NCBI GenBank assembly: GCA_023443095.1
Contig: JAEZVV010000038.1
Coordinates: forward strand, 1-39,523
Reading direction: 5' to 3'
DNA: 39,523 bases
DNA from: Pseudomonadota bacterium
Lineage (GTDB): Bacteria > Pseudomonadota > Gammaproteobacteria > Burkholderiales > Burkholderiaceae_F
The translations under genes were made by a program, and so were the position numbers. The notes below the pieces were generated by a model, which saw only the letters and a program-made list of their open reading frames with translations, made no database searches and was not told the origin of the DNA. The stretch's first letter is position 1; every line of letters begins with the position of its first letter. Below are positions 30,228-38,579 of this stretch, piece by piece.

Positions 30228-30673
30228 TGTTCAATCCCTCCGTCGACGACGTCCGCCGCTTCTTCTGCGAGACCTGGCGCAAGCACAGCGAAGGCAACGT
30301 GCTCTCGCCGCTCGAAGCTTTGGCCGCCGACGCGATCGTCGCCCACCCCGAATACCACGACGAACTGACCGACCTCGAGGCCGCGCTTGCCCGCAACTAC
30401 GCGGTCGAAGACGGTCGCACCAACCCCTTCCTGCACCTGGCGATGCACCTGGCGATCGCCGAACAGGTCCAGGCCGACCAGCCGCACGGCATCCGCTCGG
30501 TCTACCTTCAACTCGCCGCCCGCCGCGGCAGCGAACACGACGCCATGCACGAGATCATGGAAGCGCTGAGCCGGGTGATCTGGGAAGCCCAGCGCGGAGC
30601 CACACCGCTGGGCGCGGAAGAGATGAGCGGCCGCTACCTCGACGCGCTGAAAGCCCGGGCGAGCAGGGACTGA
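30227..30673 (+). CDS. DUF1841 family protein
   Basis: This is a 148-residue soluble protein of the DUF1841 family (MFNPSVDDVRRFFCETWRKH, then SPLEALAADAIVAHPEYHDELTD, NPFLHLAMHLAIAEQVQAD and GSEHDAMHEIMEALSRVIWEAQR). Conserved histidines (HPEYH, HLAMHLA, EHDAMHEIME) look like possible metal ligands, but no function is known. The ATG overlaps the nth stop (TGATG), so the two are translationally coupled. This pairing with nth suggests a housekeeping role. Confidence 0.9.
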   Translation: MFNPSVDDVRRFFCETWRKHSEGNVLSPLEALAADAIVAHPEYHDELTDLEAALARNYAVEDGRTNPFLHLAMHLAIAEQVQADQPHGIRSVYLQLAARRGSEHDAMHEIMEALSRVIWEAQRGATPLGAEEMSGRYLDALKARASRD

Positions 30674-30717
30674 TTCGAGCCGCCCAGCGGCCGGCCAACC
30701 TCGCCTCCATCTCCATC

Positions 30718-31566
30718 ATGAAACAGCAACGACCCGCCATGACCGGCCCACGCCTTCTTGTCGCCGCCTTGTGCGCCCTGCTCCCCTTGAGCGCATGGTC
30801 CTGGGGCCGAGCCGGGCACGCAACGGTCGCCGCCTTGGCCGAAGTCAACCTCACGCCGGCCGCGGCGGCCCAGGTCCACGAACTCCTGCAGGGCGATCTC
30901 GACCGCTTAGGCCGGCCCTCGGGCAGGAAACGCCTGGCCGAGATCGCCTCGTGGCCCGACGAGATCCGCGACGAAGCGGTCAAGACCGATCCCAAGGCGT
31001 TCAAGGGCTGGCACGTGCGGCGCAACCTGGTCTGCAGCGACGCGCTGGGCGCCTGCCGCGACGGTCGTTGCGTCGACCAGCTGATCATCCATTACACCCG
31101 GGTGCTGCAGGACCGCAGCCAGGACCTGCGATCGCGCAACGAAGCCTTGAAGTGGGTCGTGCATCTCGTGGGCGATCTGCACCAACCGCTGCACTCGGGC
31201 GTCAATGCCAATGGCGGCGGCGCCAAGGTGCAGATGGAAGGGATCGAGCTGAAACCCGGCACTACGCTGCACATGGTCTGGGACAGCCAGTTGGCCAGCG
31301 CCGCGCTCCAGGGCTGGACCCCGTCAGCCAGGCCCGCCGATAACGCGCCGCTCGCCGCCGACGCCCCGACCCGCTGGATGACGGAGACGCGCGCCGTGGC
31401 GCTGAACGAGGTCTACGAGCCGCTGGCGGGCTTCAGTTGCGAGGGGACGCTGGCCGAACCGATCGTGCTCGACCGGGCCTACCAGCAGCGCAGTGTTGCC
31501 GTCGTGCGCCAGCAGCTCGAGCGCGCCGGGCTGAGGCTGGCGCAGCTCCTCAATCAGGCGCTTTGA
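30718..31566 (+). CDS. Exported S1/P1-type zinc nuclease
   Basis: This is a 282-residue protein with a signal peptide (LLVAALCALLPLSAWS) and an S1/P1 nuclease domain, which cuts single-stranded DNA and RNA using three zinc ions. All nine ligand positions of P1 nuclease can be matched: W29 (expected mature N terminus, WGRAGH), H34, D81, H99, H149, D153, H159, H185 and D189. The first zinc cluster requires cleavage right before W29. Location is periplasmic or extracellular, suggesting nutrient (phosphate/nucleotide) scavenging from nucleic acid. A second ATG at codon 8 is possible. The last 17 bases overlap the convergent DUF1428 gene. Confidence 0.92.
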   Translation: MKQQRPAMTGPRLLVAALCALLPLSAWSWGRAGHATVAALAEVNLTPAAAAQVHELLQGDLDRLGRPSGRKRLAEIASWPDEIRDEAVKTDPKAFKGWHVRRNLVCSDALGACRDGRCVDQLIIHYTRVLQDRSQDLRSRNEALKWVVHLVGDLHQPLHSGVNANGGGAKVQMEGIELKPGTTLHMVWDSQLASAALQGWTPSARPADNAPLAADAPTRWMTETRAVALNEVYEPLAGFSCEGTLAEPIVLDRAYQQRSVAVVRQQLERAGLRLAQLLNQAL

Positions 31567-31993
31567 AGCTGGCCGGCGGGACAGCCGAATCCGCCGGTCC
31601 GGTATCGAGCAGGGGCTCGAACCCGCCGGCGATGAGCCGGGTGCCGTCGAACACGACCGGTCGGTCCTGGAACTGCAGGCGCGGGTCCGCCATGGCCTTC
31701 TCCATGCCGGCATCACGAGTCGCCTTGTCGGGCCACTCGACCCAGGACCACGCGAGGATTTCGTCCGGCCCGGGGGCGACGGCGTCCGCAAAGCTTCGGT
31801 AGGCGCTTTCGTCTTGCCGCGCCTCGATCGCATGGTAGGAGTCTGCACTGGGGCCCGAGGCATCGCTCCAGCACTCGACCACGCGAATCGCCCCGAACTC
31901 TTTCAGCACCGCGGCCGAGATCTCCGCCAGCGACCGGTACTCCTCGCGCTTGGTCTTGGGCACGGGCACGATGAAGCCATCAAAGTAGGACAT
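31550..31993 (-). CDS. DUF1428 (YbaA-like) protein
   Basis: This is a 147-residue protein starting MSYFDGFIVPVPKTKREEYRSLA, the signature of DUF1428, a ferredoxin-like alpha/beta-barrel dimer family of unknown function. Further family blocks are AVLKEFGAIRVVECWSDA and ILAWSWVEWPDKATRD. The C-terminal 25 residues (DTGPADSAVPPASFKAPD) extend past the usual end and overlap the nuclease gene tail to tail. The ATG at 31993 was chosen at the family start, ignoring 18 upstream codons. Confidence 0.88.
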   Translation of the reverse strand: MSYFDGFIVPVPKTKREEYRSLAEISAAVLKEFGAIRVVECWSDASGPSADSYHAIEARQDESAYRSFADAVAPGPDEILAWSWVEWPDKATRDAGMEKAMADPRLQFQDRPVVFDGTRLIAGGFEPLLDTGPADSAVPPASFKAPD

Positions 31994-32483
31994 GCCGAAT
32001 CTCCGAGCAGGGTCACCGGACCGGGAGGCAGGATAGCGGCAAGGCACGGGCGCGAACCGACGGTTTGATCCGCCCGCCTTCGCCCGAGTCTTCGATCGAA
32101 GCGACGGCCGGCACGTCGAACATTCCGCTACTGCCGCATTTGCGCTGGATCATGCCCAAGGCACGCTCGCCGCACCGGCCCGGCCCTCCGTTTCGAGCAG
32201 GTGCCGGGCGCCCCGGACCGCTCCTCCCCTCGACTGGAGCCTGGCCGCCCGGACCCCGGCTTGCCCACCCCACGTCAACCCTCACTCGTTAATGCCCACT
32301 CAAAGCCGGTGCTCCCCTGTCGACTCCTGGGCTGAGTCCAGCGAACGGGCTCCATCGCGGCGCCCGCGAGATCTGACCGCCCCGGCCACTTCCCGCGGGC
32401 TAGCCATTCGGTGGAGCAAACAGCAACCGACCGAACGGCCGTCGTCGGAAACGACGTGCCGGCTCGGCTTCCGAGAGTGCACC
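31994..32483. other. 490-base divergent intergenic region without a recognisable gene
   Basis: Between the DUF1428 and chemotaxis genes no frame has family-like composition or a good ribosome site. The only symmetrical element noticed is the 12-base palindrome CTTCGATCGAAG at 32090-32101. No sigma-28-like promoter for the chemotaxis gene was found. It should contain both divergent promoters. Confidence 0.6.
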
Positions 32484-34424
32484 ATGCGTTTCAAGTCCTT
32501 GCGGGCCCTCCTGACGGCGATCTCGCTGTCGATCGTCGCGTTTGCCATGGCGGCCCTGGCTGCCACCTTGATTCTTACCGATCGCGCCGCCCTGCTGAAG
32601 TCGCTGGCGACCGACAGCCACCAACTGGCCAAATCGGAAGCCGAAAAAATCGGCGAATGGCTGCAGGGCCGCCGGCTGGCGGTCAACTCCATCGAGCTTG
32701 CGGTCGACAAGGCCAACCCGGTCGAGATCCTGCAAGCAGCCCAGACCGCGGGTGGCTTCGAGATGACCTTGCTCGGTTTTGCCGACAAACGCATGTATTC
32801 GTATCCGGCTGGCAGCCGCAAGGCGGACTACGACCCCACGGTCACCAGCTGGTACACCGAAACGATCAAGGCCGGCGGCCCGATCATTTCCGCGCCGCGG
32901 GTGGGCGCCAGCAGCGGCGCCACGATGGTGACTCTGGCCCAGCCGATCAAGAGGAACGGCGCCATCGTCGGCGTGATCGGCGGCAACGTTCTGCTCGACT
33001 ATCTGGCGGCCACGGTCAGGGCGATCCAGCCGATGGAAGGCTCGAGCGCCTTCGTGATCGACCGCTCGAGCCAGCTCCTCGCCCACCCTGACGCCAAGTT
33101 CGCCCTCAAGCCCGCCACCGAACTCAGCCCCCAGCTCACGCCCGAGACCCTCGCTCGACGCGACGGCAGCCTGCCCGAAGTCGAGATCGGAGGCCGCACC
33201 ATGCTGCTGGCCACGGCGGCGATTCCCAACTCGCCCTGGGTGCTGGCCATCGCCCTCGACCAGGCGGTCGCGCTGCAACCCATCGTCCAGCAGCTGTGGC
33301 TCTCGGCCGGGCTGACCCTGGCCATGGTGCTCGGCGCCGCCCTGCTGCTCGCCTGGGCGATCAAGGCCGCGATGCAGCGCCTGGTGCTTGCCCGGGAAGC
33401 GATGGACGAAGTCGCCAGCGGCGACGGCGACTTGTCGCGCCGGCTCAAGACCAACGGCGAGGACGAGCTCGCCCACATCGGCCTGGCTTTCAACCGCTTC
33501 GCCGACAAGATCGCCGGCGTGATCGTCGACATCCGCCGCTCCAGCGGAGCGGTCTACAACGCCAGCACCGAAATCGCCCTCGGCAACCAGGACCTTGCCG
33601 CCCGCACCGAATCGCAGGCCAGCCACCTGGAAGAAACCGCGGCGGCGATGGAAGAGCTCACCGGCACCGTGAAATCGACTGCCACCGCCGCTCGCAAGGC
33701 GCAAGAACTCGTCGAAAACGCAAGCCTGGTGGCCGTCAAGGGAAGCGAAGACGCCACTCGGGTCGTCGCCACGATGGACGAGATCAACGCCGCCAGCCGC
33801 AAGATCACCGAAATCATCGGCGTGATCGACAGCATTGCCTTCCAGACCAACATCCAGGCCCTCAACGCCGCGGTCGAAGCGGCACGTGCCGGCGAACAGG
33901 GCCGCGGCTTTGCGGTGGTGGCCAGCGAAGTGCGCAACCTCGCGCATCGCAGCGCGCAGGCGGCCAAGGAAATCAAGATCCTGATCGAAGACTCGACCAG
34001 TCGCGTCGACACCGGCACGGCGCAGGTCAAGGCCGCCGGCGCAACCATGAATCAGCTCGTGTCCGAGGTGAAGCAGGTGACGACCCTGATCGGCGAAATC
34101 ACCCACAGCAGCCTCGAGCAAAGCGCCGGCATCAACCAGATCAACGAAGCGATCGGCACGCTCGACCAGATGACCCAGCAGAACGCGGCCCTGGTCGAAG
34201 AATCGTCGGCCGCGGCGGCAAGCCTGAAACAGCAGGCCGCCGAGCTGGAGCAGGTCGTCGCTCGCTTCCGGCTGAGCGCGGCCGAAACCGCCGCAGCAGC
34301 GGCCGTGCCGGCGCCGCTCGCCCCCCAGGCCAAGGCAACACCGGTCAAGACCGCCCCCGTCAAGCCGGCTCCGCTTTCCCCTGCCCCGGCACGCAAGGCC
34401 AACGACGACTGGGAGGAGTTCTGA
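32484..34424 (+). CDS. Methyl-accepting chemotaxis protein with Cache sensor and CheR-tether
   Basis: This is a 646-residue transmembrane chemoreceptor: TM1 at about residues 8-31, a periplasmic dCache-like sensor (about 32-268; FADKRMYSYPAG, DYDPTVTSWYTETI, GVIGGNVLLDYL), TM2 at about 270-295, a HAMP domain (about 296-350), and a long coiled-coil signalling domain. The hairpin tip reads IAFQTNIQALNAAVEAARAGEQGRGFAVVASEVRNLA; the usual NILALNA is NIQALNA here. After a proline/alanine/lysine-rich linker the protein ends in DWEEF, a xWxxF pentapeptide that tethers the methyltransferase CheR. Ligand unknown; dCache sensors often bind amino acids or organic acids. The ATG at 32484 opens directly into TM1. 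No other chemotaxis genes are nearby. Confidence 0.93.
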   Translation: MRFKSLRALLTAISLSIVAFAMAALAATLILTDRAALLKSLATDSHQLAKSEAEKIGEWLQGRRLAVNSIELAVDKANPVEILQAAQTAGGFEMTLLGFADKRMYSYPAGSRKADYDPTVTSWYTETIKAGGPIISAPRVGASSGATMVTLAQPIKRNGAIVGVIGGNVLLDYLAATVRAIQPMEGSSAFVIDRSSQLLAHPDAKFALKPATELSPQLTPETLARRDGSLPEVEIGGRTMLLATAAIPNSPWVLAIALDQAVALQPIVQQLWLSAGLTLAMVLGAALLLAWAIKAAMQRLVLAREAMDEVASGDGDLSRRLKTNGEDELAHIGLAFNRFADKIAGVIVDIRRSSGAVYNASTEIALGNQDLAARTESQASHLEETAAAMEELTGTVKSTATAARKAQELVENASLVAVKGSEDATRVVATMDEINAASRKITEIIGVIDSIAFQTNIQALNAAVEAARAGEQGRGFAVVASEVRNLAHRSAQAAKEIKILIEDSTSRVDTGTAQVKAAGATMNQLVSEVKQVTTLIGEITHSSLEQSAGINQINEAIGTLDQMTQQNAALVEESSAAAASLKQQAAELEQVVARFRLSAAETAAAAAVPAPLAPQAKATPVKTAPVKPAPLSPAPARKANDDWEEF

Positions 34425-34449
34425 ACTCTCGCGGCCGGTTCCGACCAAC

Positions 34450-35901
34450 TCAGAGGCGCAGCAGCCCGAGCAGGCTCGCTGCGCCGAAAGACTCGTCGAT
34501 CTGATCAGCCAGGCGGTCGAAGCTGGCGTCGAGCGAGCGGCGGGCGCCGCCGAACAAGGCCTCGAGCACGGCCGGATTTTCGAAAAGGCCGTGCGGGTAG
34601 ACCGCCAGCACATTGCCAAGCTGCCAGCCGCAGGCCCCGCCGCCAGGCGTCGAACACGCGGCGGTCAGAGGCGAGAACGGGGTGCTGCAACCACTGTGGA
34701 TCTCGTAGCCTTCGAAAGCCAGGCCGCTCAGCCCGGCCCAGACACCGTTCAGGCCGCCGAACTGATAAGTCCCGCGCCGCAAGTCCTTCGCCGCCGAAAA
34801 ACGGGTCGCGAGCGGCAACACCCCCAGACCGGCGTCGCTGCCGGCCCGGCCGCCTTCCAGACCGTCGGGATCGTTCACTTCGCTACCCAGCCATTGCAGG
34901 CCGCCGCAGATCGCCAGCAGCGGCTTGCCGCTGGCGACAAACGCCTGGACCGAAGGCTCGAGCCCGGCCGCGCGCACCCAGGCAAGGTCGGCGCGAGTGT
35001 GTTTGCTGCCAGGCAGGATCAGCCAGTCGGCGGCCGCGATGTCGGTCGCATCGCGGCTGTAGGCCAGCGCCACCCCGGCCGCGGCCAGCGGAGCGAACTC
35101 GTCGAGGTTGCTCGCGTGCGGCGTGGCCAGCACCACGACGCGGGGACCCTGACCGGCCGCGGACGGGCGCGGCACCGAGTCCTCCTCGGGCAGGCCGTGC
35201 TCGCGCAGCATCGGCACCACCGCCAGCGTCGGCACCCCGGTCAGCTCTTCGAGCTGCTGCGGCGCCGGCGCCAGCAGACGCTCGTCGCCGCGGAACTTGT
35301 TGAGCACGAAGCCGCGCACCTGCGAGCGCACGCCTTCGTCCATCAGCGACCAGGTGCCGTAGAGATGGGCAAAGGCGCCGCCGCGGTCGATGTCGGCCAC
35401 CAGCAAACAGGTCGCCCGCGAGGCGAGTGCGGTGCCGGTGTTGACGTAGTCGTTCGCCGCCAGGTTAATCTCGGCCGGCGAACCCGCGCCTTCGATCACC
35501 ATCACCTCGCAGTTCTCCTGCAGCTCGGCCAGAGCGCGGTTGGCTTCGGCGCGCAGCAGCTCGCTGCGCTCGCGCCACGGCAGGGTGCCGAACTCGTGGC
35601 GCACCCGGCCCATCACCACGACCTGGCTGCGGGTGTCGGCCTCGGGCTTCAGGAGCACCGGGTTCATCCGCACCTCGGGTCTGGCGCCGGCAGCCAGCGC
35701 CTGGAAATACTGGGCGCTGCCGATCTCGCCGAAACCGCCCTCGGGCAGGGCCACCACCCGCGCGTGGTTGCTCATGTTCTGCGCCTTGTACGGCTTCACC
35801 GCATAACCTCGGCGCGCGTACCAGCGGCACAGCGCCGTCGCCAGCCAGCTTTTGCCGGCATCGCTAGTGCAACCCAGGACCATTACCGCCTTGGCTTTCA
35901 T
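34450..35901 (-). CDS. cobQ: Cobyric acid synthase
   Basis: This is a 483-residue glutamine-dependent amidotransferase that amidates four side chains of adenosylcobyrinic a,c-diamide. The N-terminal synthetase half has the P-loop variant CTSDAGKSWL (11-20), YKAQNMSNHA, NPVLLKPEAD and VIEGAGSPAEINL. The class I glutaminase half has nucleophile C332 (AICGGLQWLG), GYEIHSG and YPHGLFEN. The ATG at 35901 overlaps the stop of the decarboxylase gene (ATGA) and is preceded by GGGGAAGGATGG; a TTG five codons upstream is rejected. It is the last gene of the cobalamin operon and converges on the chemoreceptor gene 25 bases away. Confidence 0.96.
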   Translation of the reverse strand: MKAKAVMVLGCTSDAGKSWLATALCRWYARRGYAVKPYKAQNMSNHARVVALPEGGFGEIGSAQYFQALAAGARPEVRMNPVLLKPEADTRSQVVVMGRVRHEFGTLPWRERSELLRAEANRALAELQENCEVMVIEGAGSPAEINLAANDYVNTGTALASRATCLLVADIDRGGAFAHLYGTWSLMDEGVRSQVRGFVLNKFRGDERLLAPAPQQLEELTGVPTLAVVPMLREHGLPEEDSVPRPSAAGQGPRVVVLATPHASNLDEFAPLAAAGVALAYSRDATDIAAADWLILPGSKHTRADLAWVRAAGLEPSVQAFVASGKPLLAICGGLQWLGSEVNDPDGLEGGRAGSDAGLGVLPLATRFSAAKDLRRGTYQFGGLNGVWAGLSGLAFEGYEIHSGCSTPFSPLTAACSTPGGGACGWQLGNVLAVYPHGLFENPAVLEALFGGARRSLDASFDRLADQIDESFGAASLLGLLRL

Positions 35902-36956
35902 GCCATCCTTCCCCAATCCAGAACCCGGCCCAGGGCGGCCACTGCCGCCGGTCTTTGCGCCGCCACCCTCACCCAGCCCGGCAAGCCCAGTCGGTCCAGC
36001 TTCCTCAGCTTGATCCCACAGCCACGCAAGGCGGCGTGATCGAGAGCAGCAGGCGGGCGAGCCAAGAAAAATGGCGTGACGCTTGCCTTCGCCTCGACCC
36101 GCCAGCCGCGGGCCTCCAGTTGCCGGACCAGCATTGCGCGCCAGGCCTGCAGCAGGGCACGCTGCATCGCCAGTTCAGCCCTCGCCTGCGGGCTGGCAAA
36201 ACTCGACAGCAAGGCCACGCCGTCGGCCCCCACCACCCAGCCGGGCGCCATCGCGCGCAGGGTTGCGGCAACCGCTTCGCCGCCGCCAGGAGCGATCGCG
36301 TACGCCGCCCTTACCCCGGTCAGACCACAGGCCTTGTTGGGCGACCACAGCTGCCACGCGTTATCGACCGCGGCCGGCAGCTCGCGGCCGTCGAAACGCA
36401 GCGGCTGGTAAGCGAGGTCGAGCGCCACCAGCGCCCCGCCACCATCGGCGCGGGCCAGCCACGCCGGCCATTCGGCCAGGCCGGAGCTGCCGCTCGGGCT
36501 CGCCGGTTCGGTGATCCAGACCAGGGCCCGGGCATCGGCGAAGTCGCTCGGGACAAGCTCGGCCAGGCGCTCGTAGCCGGCCACGGCCAGCCCCGCGGCA
36601 CGGGCGGCGGCGGCGTAGTCGCCGTACCCGGGGCACGGCGCCAGGACCCGACGCACGCCGCGCCAACGCACAGCCGCCAGAGTCAGGCGGTGGATGAACT
36701 CGCTCGCGCTGGTCGCCATCACGATCCGCTCGGCCGCCACGCCATGCCAGGCGCCCAGGTGCTGCCTCAGCGCGCGGTAGCCGGAGTCGGGGTAGCTGCG
36801 CCGAGACGCGGCCGAGACCGCCGCGGCCACGCTCGGCAAGGGCCCGGCCGCATTGGCGTTGCTCGAGAAATCGAATTCCGCCTGGCCGAGCGCATCGGCG
36901 CCGCCGTGTTCAAGCGCAGCGAGGGCCGGCAGCTGCCACAAGGTCAAGGGTTTCAT
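35898..36956 (-). CDS. cobC: Threonine-phosphate decarboxylase-like aminotransferase of cobalamin synthesis
   Basis: This is a 352-residue PLP enzyme of the CobC/CobD(Salmonella) family. It probably makes (R)-1-amino-2-propanol phosphate from threonine phosphate for the nucleotide loop. Features are FDFSSNANAAGPLPSV at the start, SYPDSGYRALRQHL, and the PLP lysine in WSPNKACGLTGVRAAYA. The family usually has NPxG-type starts and TEPNNPTG; here these read NANAAGP and TEPASPSG, so the substrate pocket may be somewhat divergent. It starts 4 bases after cbiB and overlaps cobQ. Gene naming differs between species. Confidence 0.9.
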   Translation of the reverse strand: MKPLTLWQLPALAALEHGGADALGQAEFDFSSNANAAGPLPSVAAAVSAASRRSYPDSGYRALRQHLGAWHGVAAERIVMATSASEFIHRLTLAAVRWRGVRRVLAPCPGYGDYAAAARAAGLAVAGYERLAELVPSDFADARALVWITEPASPSGSSGLAEWPAWLARADGGGALVALDLAYQPLRFDGRELPAAVDNAWQLWSPNKACGLTGVRAAYAIAPGGGEAVAATLRAMAPGWVVGADGVALLSSFASPQARAELAMQRALLQAWRAMLVRQLEARGWRVEAKASVTPFFLARPPAALDHAALRGCGIKLRKLDRLGLPGWVRVAAQRPAAVAALGRVLDWGRMA

Positions 36957-36960
36957 CGCT

Positions 36961-37893
36961 TCAGACGCGCCAGACGAACGCGAGTGCCGCCAGCAGACTC
37001 GTCGCCCCGACCAGCGCCACGCCGGCGCGGCGGATCGCAGCCCCCACGTCGTCCGGCCCCACTGCCGAGCCTTCGGGGTGAAGCACATACACTCCGGGCT
37101 TGGCGAGCGAGCGTTGGAGTGCCAGCGCCATCGCCCCCATGGGCCAGCCGCCGTTGGGTGAAGGCGTGGCTCGCGCCTGGGCCGCCAGCTGGCGCCAGCG
37201 CCCGGGCCAGGGCAACAAGGCCACCGCCGTCAGGCGCGCCGGCAGCCAAGACAAGATGTCGTCGGCTCGCGCCGCCCATTTGCCGGCCCATTCCCAGCGG
37301 CCGCGGTAGCCCCACATCGCATCGGCGGTATTGGCGTAACGGTAGAGCGCTGCGCCCGGCAGGCCGGCGACGGCAAACCAGAACAGCGGCGCCACCACCG
37401 AGTCGTTGAGGTTTTCGGCCAGGGTCTCGATCGCGGTCTCACGCACCGCGGTTTCGTCATGCCGCGAGGAGTCCCGGCTCGAGATGCGCGCCACCCGCTC
37501 GCGGCCGGTTTCGATACCAAACGCGAGCGCGGCGTCGACACTCGCCACTTCTTCCCTCAGCAAGCGCCACGCCAGCAGCGGCTTGAGCAGCAGGCCCAGG
37601 ACCAGGGCCACAAGAGCGGCCGCCCACCACGAGGGCTGGGCGGCCAGCACAAGCTTCAAACCGGCTTCGAGCAGGGCCGCGGCCCCGGTCACCAGCGCTG
37701 CGCCCAGCAGCCAGGCAGCGGCACCGGCGGCGTAAGCCCGGCGCGGCGAAAGTTCAGGCAGGCGCCGGCCGGCGCGGCCGAGGTAGGCGCCGATCCACAC
37801 CACTGGGTGCCAGCGCAGCGGCGGCTCGCCGCAGACACGGTCGATCAGCAAGGCCAGCACCAGAGCGGCCGGCCAGACCAGGGCAACCGTCAT
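36961..37893 (-). CDS. cbiB: Adenosylcobinamide-phosphate synthase (CbiB/CobD)
   Basis: This is a 310-residue membrane enzyme that attaches aminopropanol (phosphate) to adenosylcobyric acid. Conserved blocks are LLIDRVCGEPPLRWHPVVWIG near the N terminus, ETAIETLAENLNDSVVAPLFWFAVAGLPGAALYRYANTADAMWGY, and TPSPNGGWPMGAMA. Several hydrophobic segments are seen. The ATG at 37893 overlaps the stop of the DUF71 gene (ATGA). Its product takes the aminopropanol made via the next gene, so the order fits the pathway. Confidence 0.95.
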   Translation of the reverse strand: MTVALVWPAALVLALLIDRVCGEPPLRWHPVVWIGAYLGRAGRRLPELSPRRAYAAGAAAWLLGAALVTGAAALLEAGLKLVLAAQPSWWAAALVALVLGLLLKPLLAWRLLREEVASVDAALAFGIETGRERVARISSRDSSRHDETAVRETAIETLAENLNDSVVAPLFWFAVAGLPGAALYRYANTADAMWGYRGRWEWAGKWAARADDILSWLPARLTAVALLPWPGRWRQLAAQARATPSPNGGWPMGAMALALQRSLAKPGVYVLHPEGSAVGPDDVGAAIRRAGVALVGATSLLAALAFVWRV

Positions 37894-38579
37894 CGCCCCG
37901 CCCCGGCCAGCTCCAGCGGCTCGACCACCAGGGCGGCCGGCCGCTGCGGCGGTTCCGCAGGCAGGACACGGCGGGGCCAGGCCCGAAAGTCGAGGGCGGC
38001 GGTCATGCCCGGCGCATCGAAGACGAAGGTATGGAACTCGCCGTTTTCGCCGCAGGGGCAGGCCGCGGCCGGCAGATCGGCCAGGAAGGCGGCGTCGTAG
38101 TTCCGGCCGCAGAAGTCGGCATCGAGAACGTCGCTGCGCACGCAGACCACGCGGGCGCGGATGCCCGTCGCGATCACCGCGGCGGCGACCTCGGCCCGCG
38201 GCCGGCTCCACAAGGGAAACAGCGGGGCTATCCCGGCGCGAGAACACGCGGCTTCGATCCAGCGCCGGTGCGCCTCGAGATCGATGTCGCCGAAAACCAT
38301 GCGCCGGTGACCGCCAGCGAAGAGCTGCGACAGGGCCGCATCGAAAGCCGCGGCGTATGCGCCGGGCTCGACCCGAACCGCCAGGCTGCGGCCGCCCAAG
38401 GCCGCAGCCTGAGCCGCTACCAGCGCCGGCGGCAAGGCATGCGAGAGGCTGGCGCCGCCGGCATCGAACATCGTGACGAATGTCTCGACCCGCTCGCCCG
38501 CTGCTCGCGCGTCCAGCAAGGCCAGGGTGCTGTCCTTGCCGCCGCTCCAGGCGATCGCCACCGGTCCGTCCACGCTCAA
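37890..38579 (-). CDS. DUF71/COG2102 PP-loop ATPase, B12-linked (diphthine--ammonia ligase family)
   Basis: This is a 229-residue ATP pyrophosphatase of the DUF71 family. The PP-loop SGGKDS is at residues 12-17, and the late signature reads CGENGEFHTFVFD at about 187-199. In eukaryotes and archaea the family includes Dph6, which amidates diphthine. Bacteria have no diphthamide, and comparative genomics has predicted a B12-salvage role for a bacterial subgroup. Placement inside a cobalamin operon with overlapping ends (btuR upstream, cbiB downstream) agrees with that. The start is TTG overlapping the btuR stop, or a GTG two codons later (38573). The reaction, perhaps an ATP-dependent amide formation on a corrinoid, is inference. 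Confidence 0.88.
   Translation of the reverse strand: MSVDGPVAIAWSGGKDSTLALLDARAAGERVETFVTMFDAGGASLSHALPPALVAAQAAALGGRSLAVRVEPGAYAAAFDAALSQLFAGGHRRMVFGDIDLEAHRRWIEAACSRAGIAPLFPLWSRPRAEVAAAVIATGIRARVVCVRSDVLDADFCGRNYDAAFLADLPAAACPCGENGEFHTFVFDAPGMTAALDFRAWPRRVLPAEPPQRPAALVVEPLELAGAGR

Noticed and set aside
32400..34619. 739-codon minus-strand frame opposite the chemoreceptor
   Set aside because: Antisense shadow of a conserved chemoreceptor; composition is not protein-like and there is no ribosome site.
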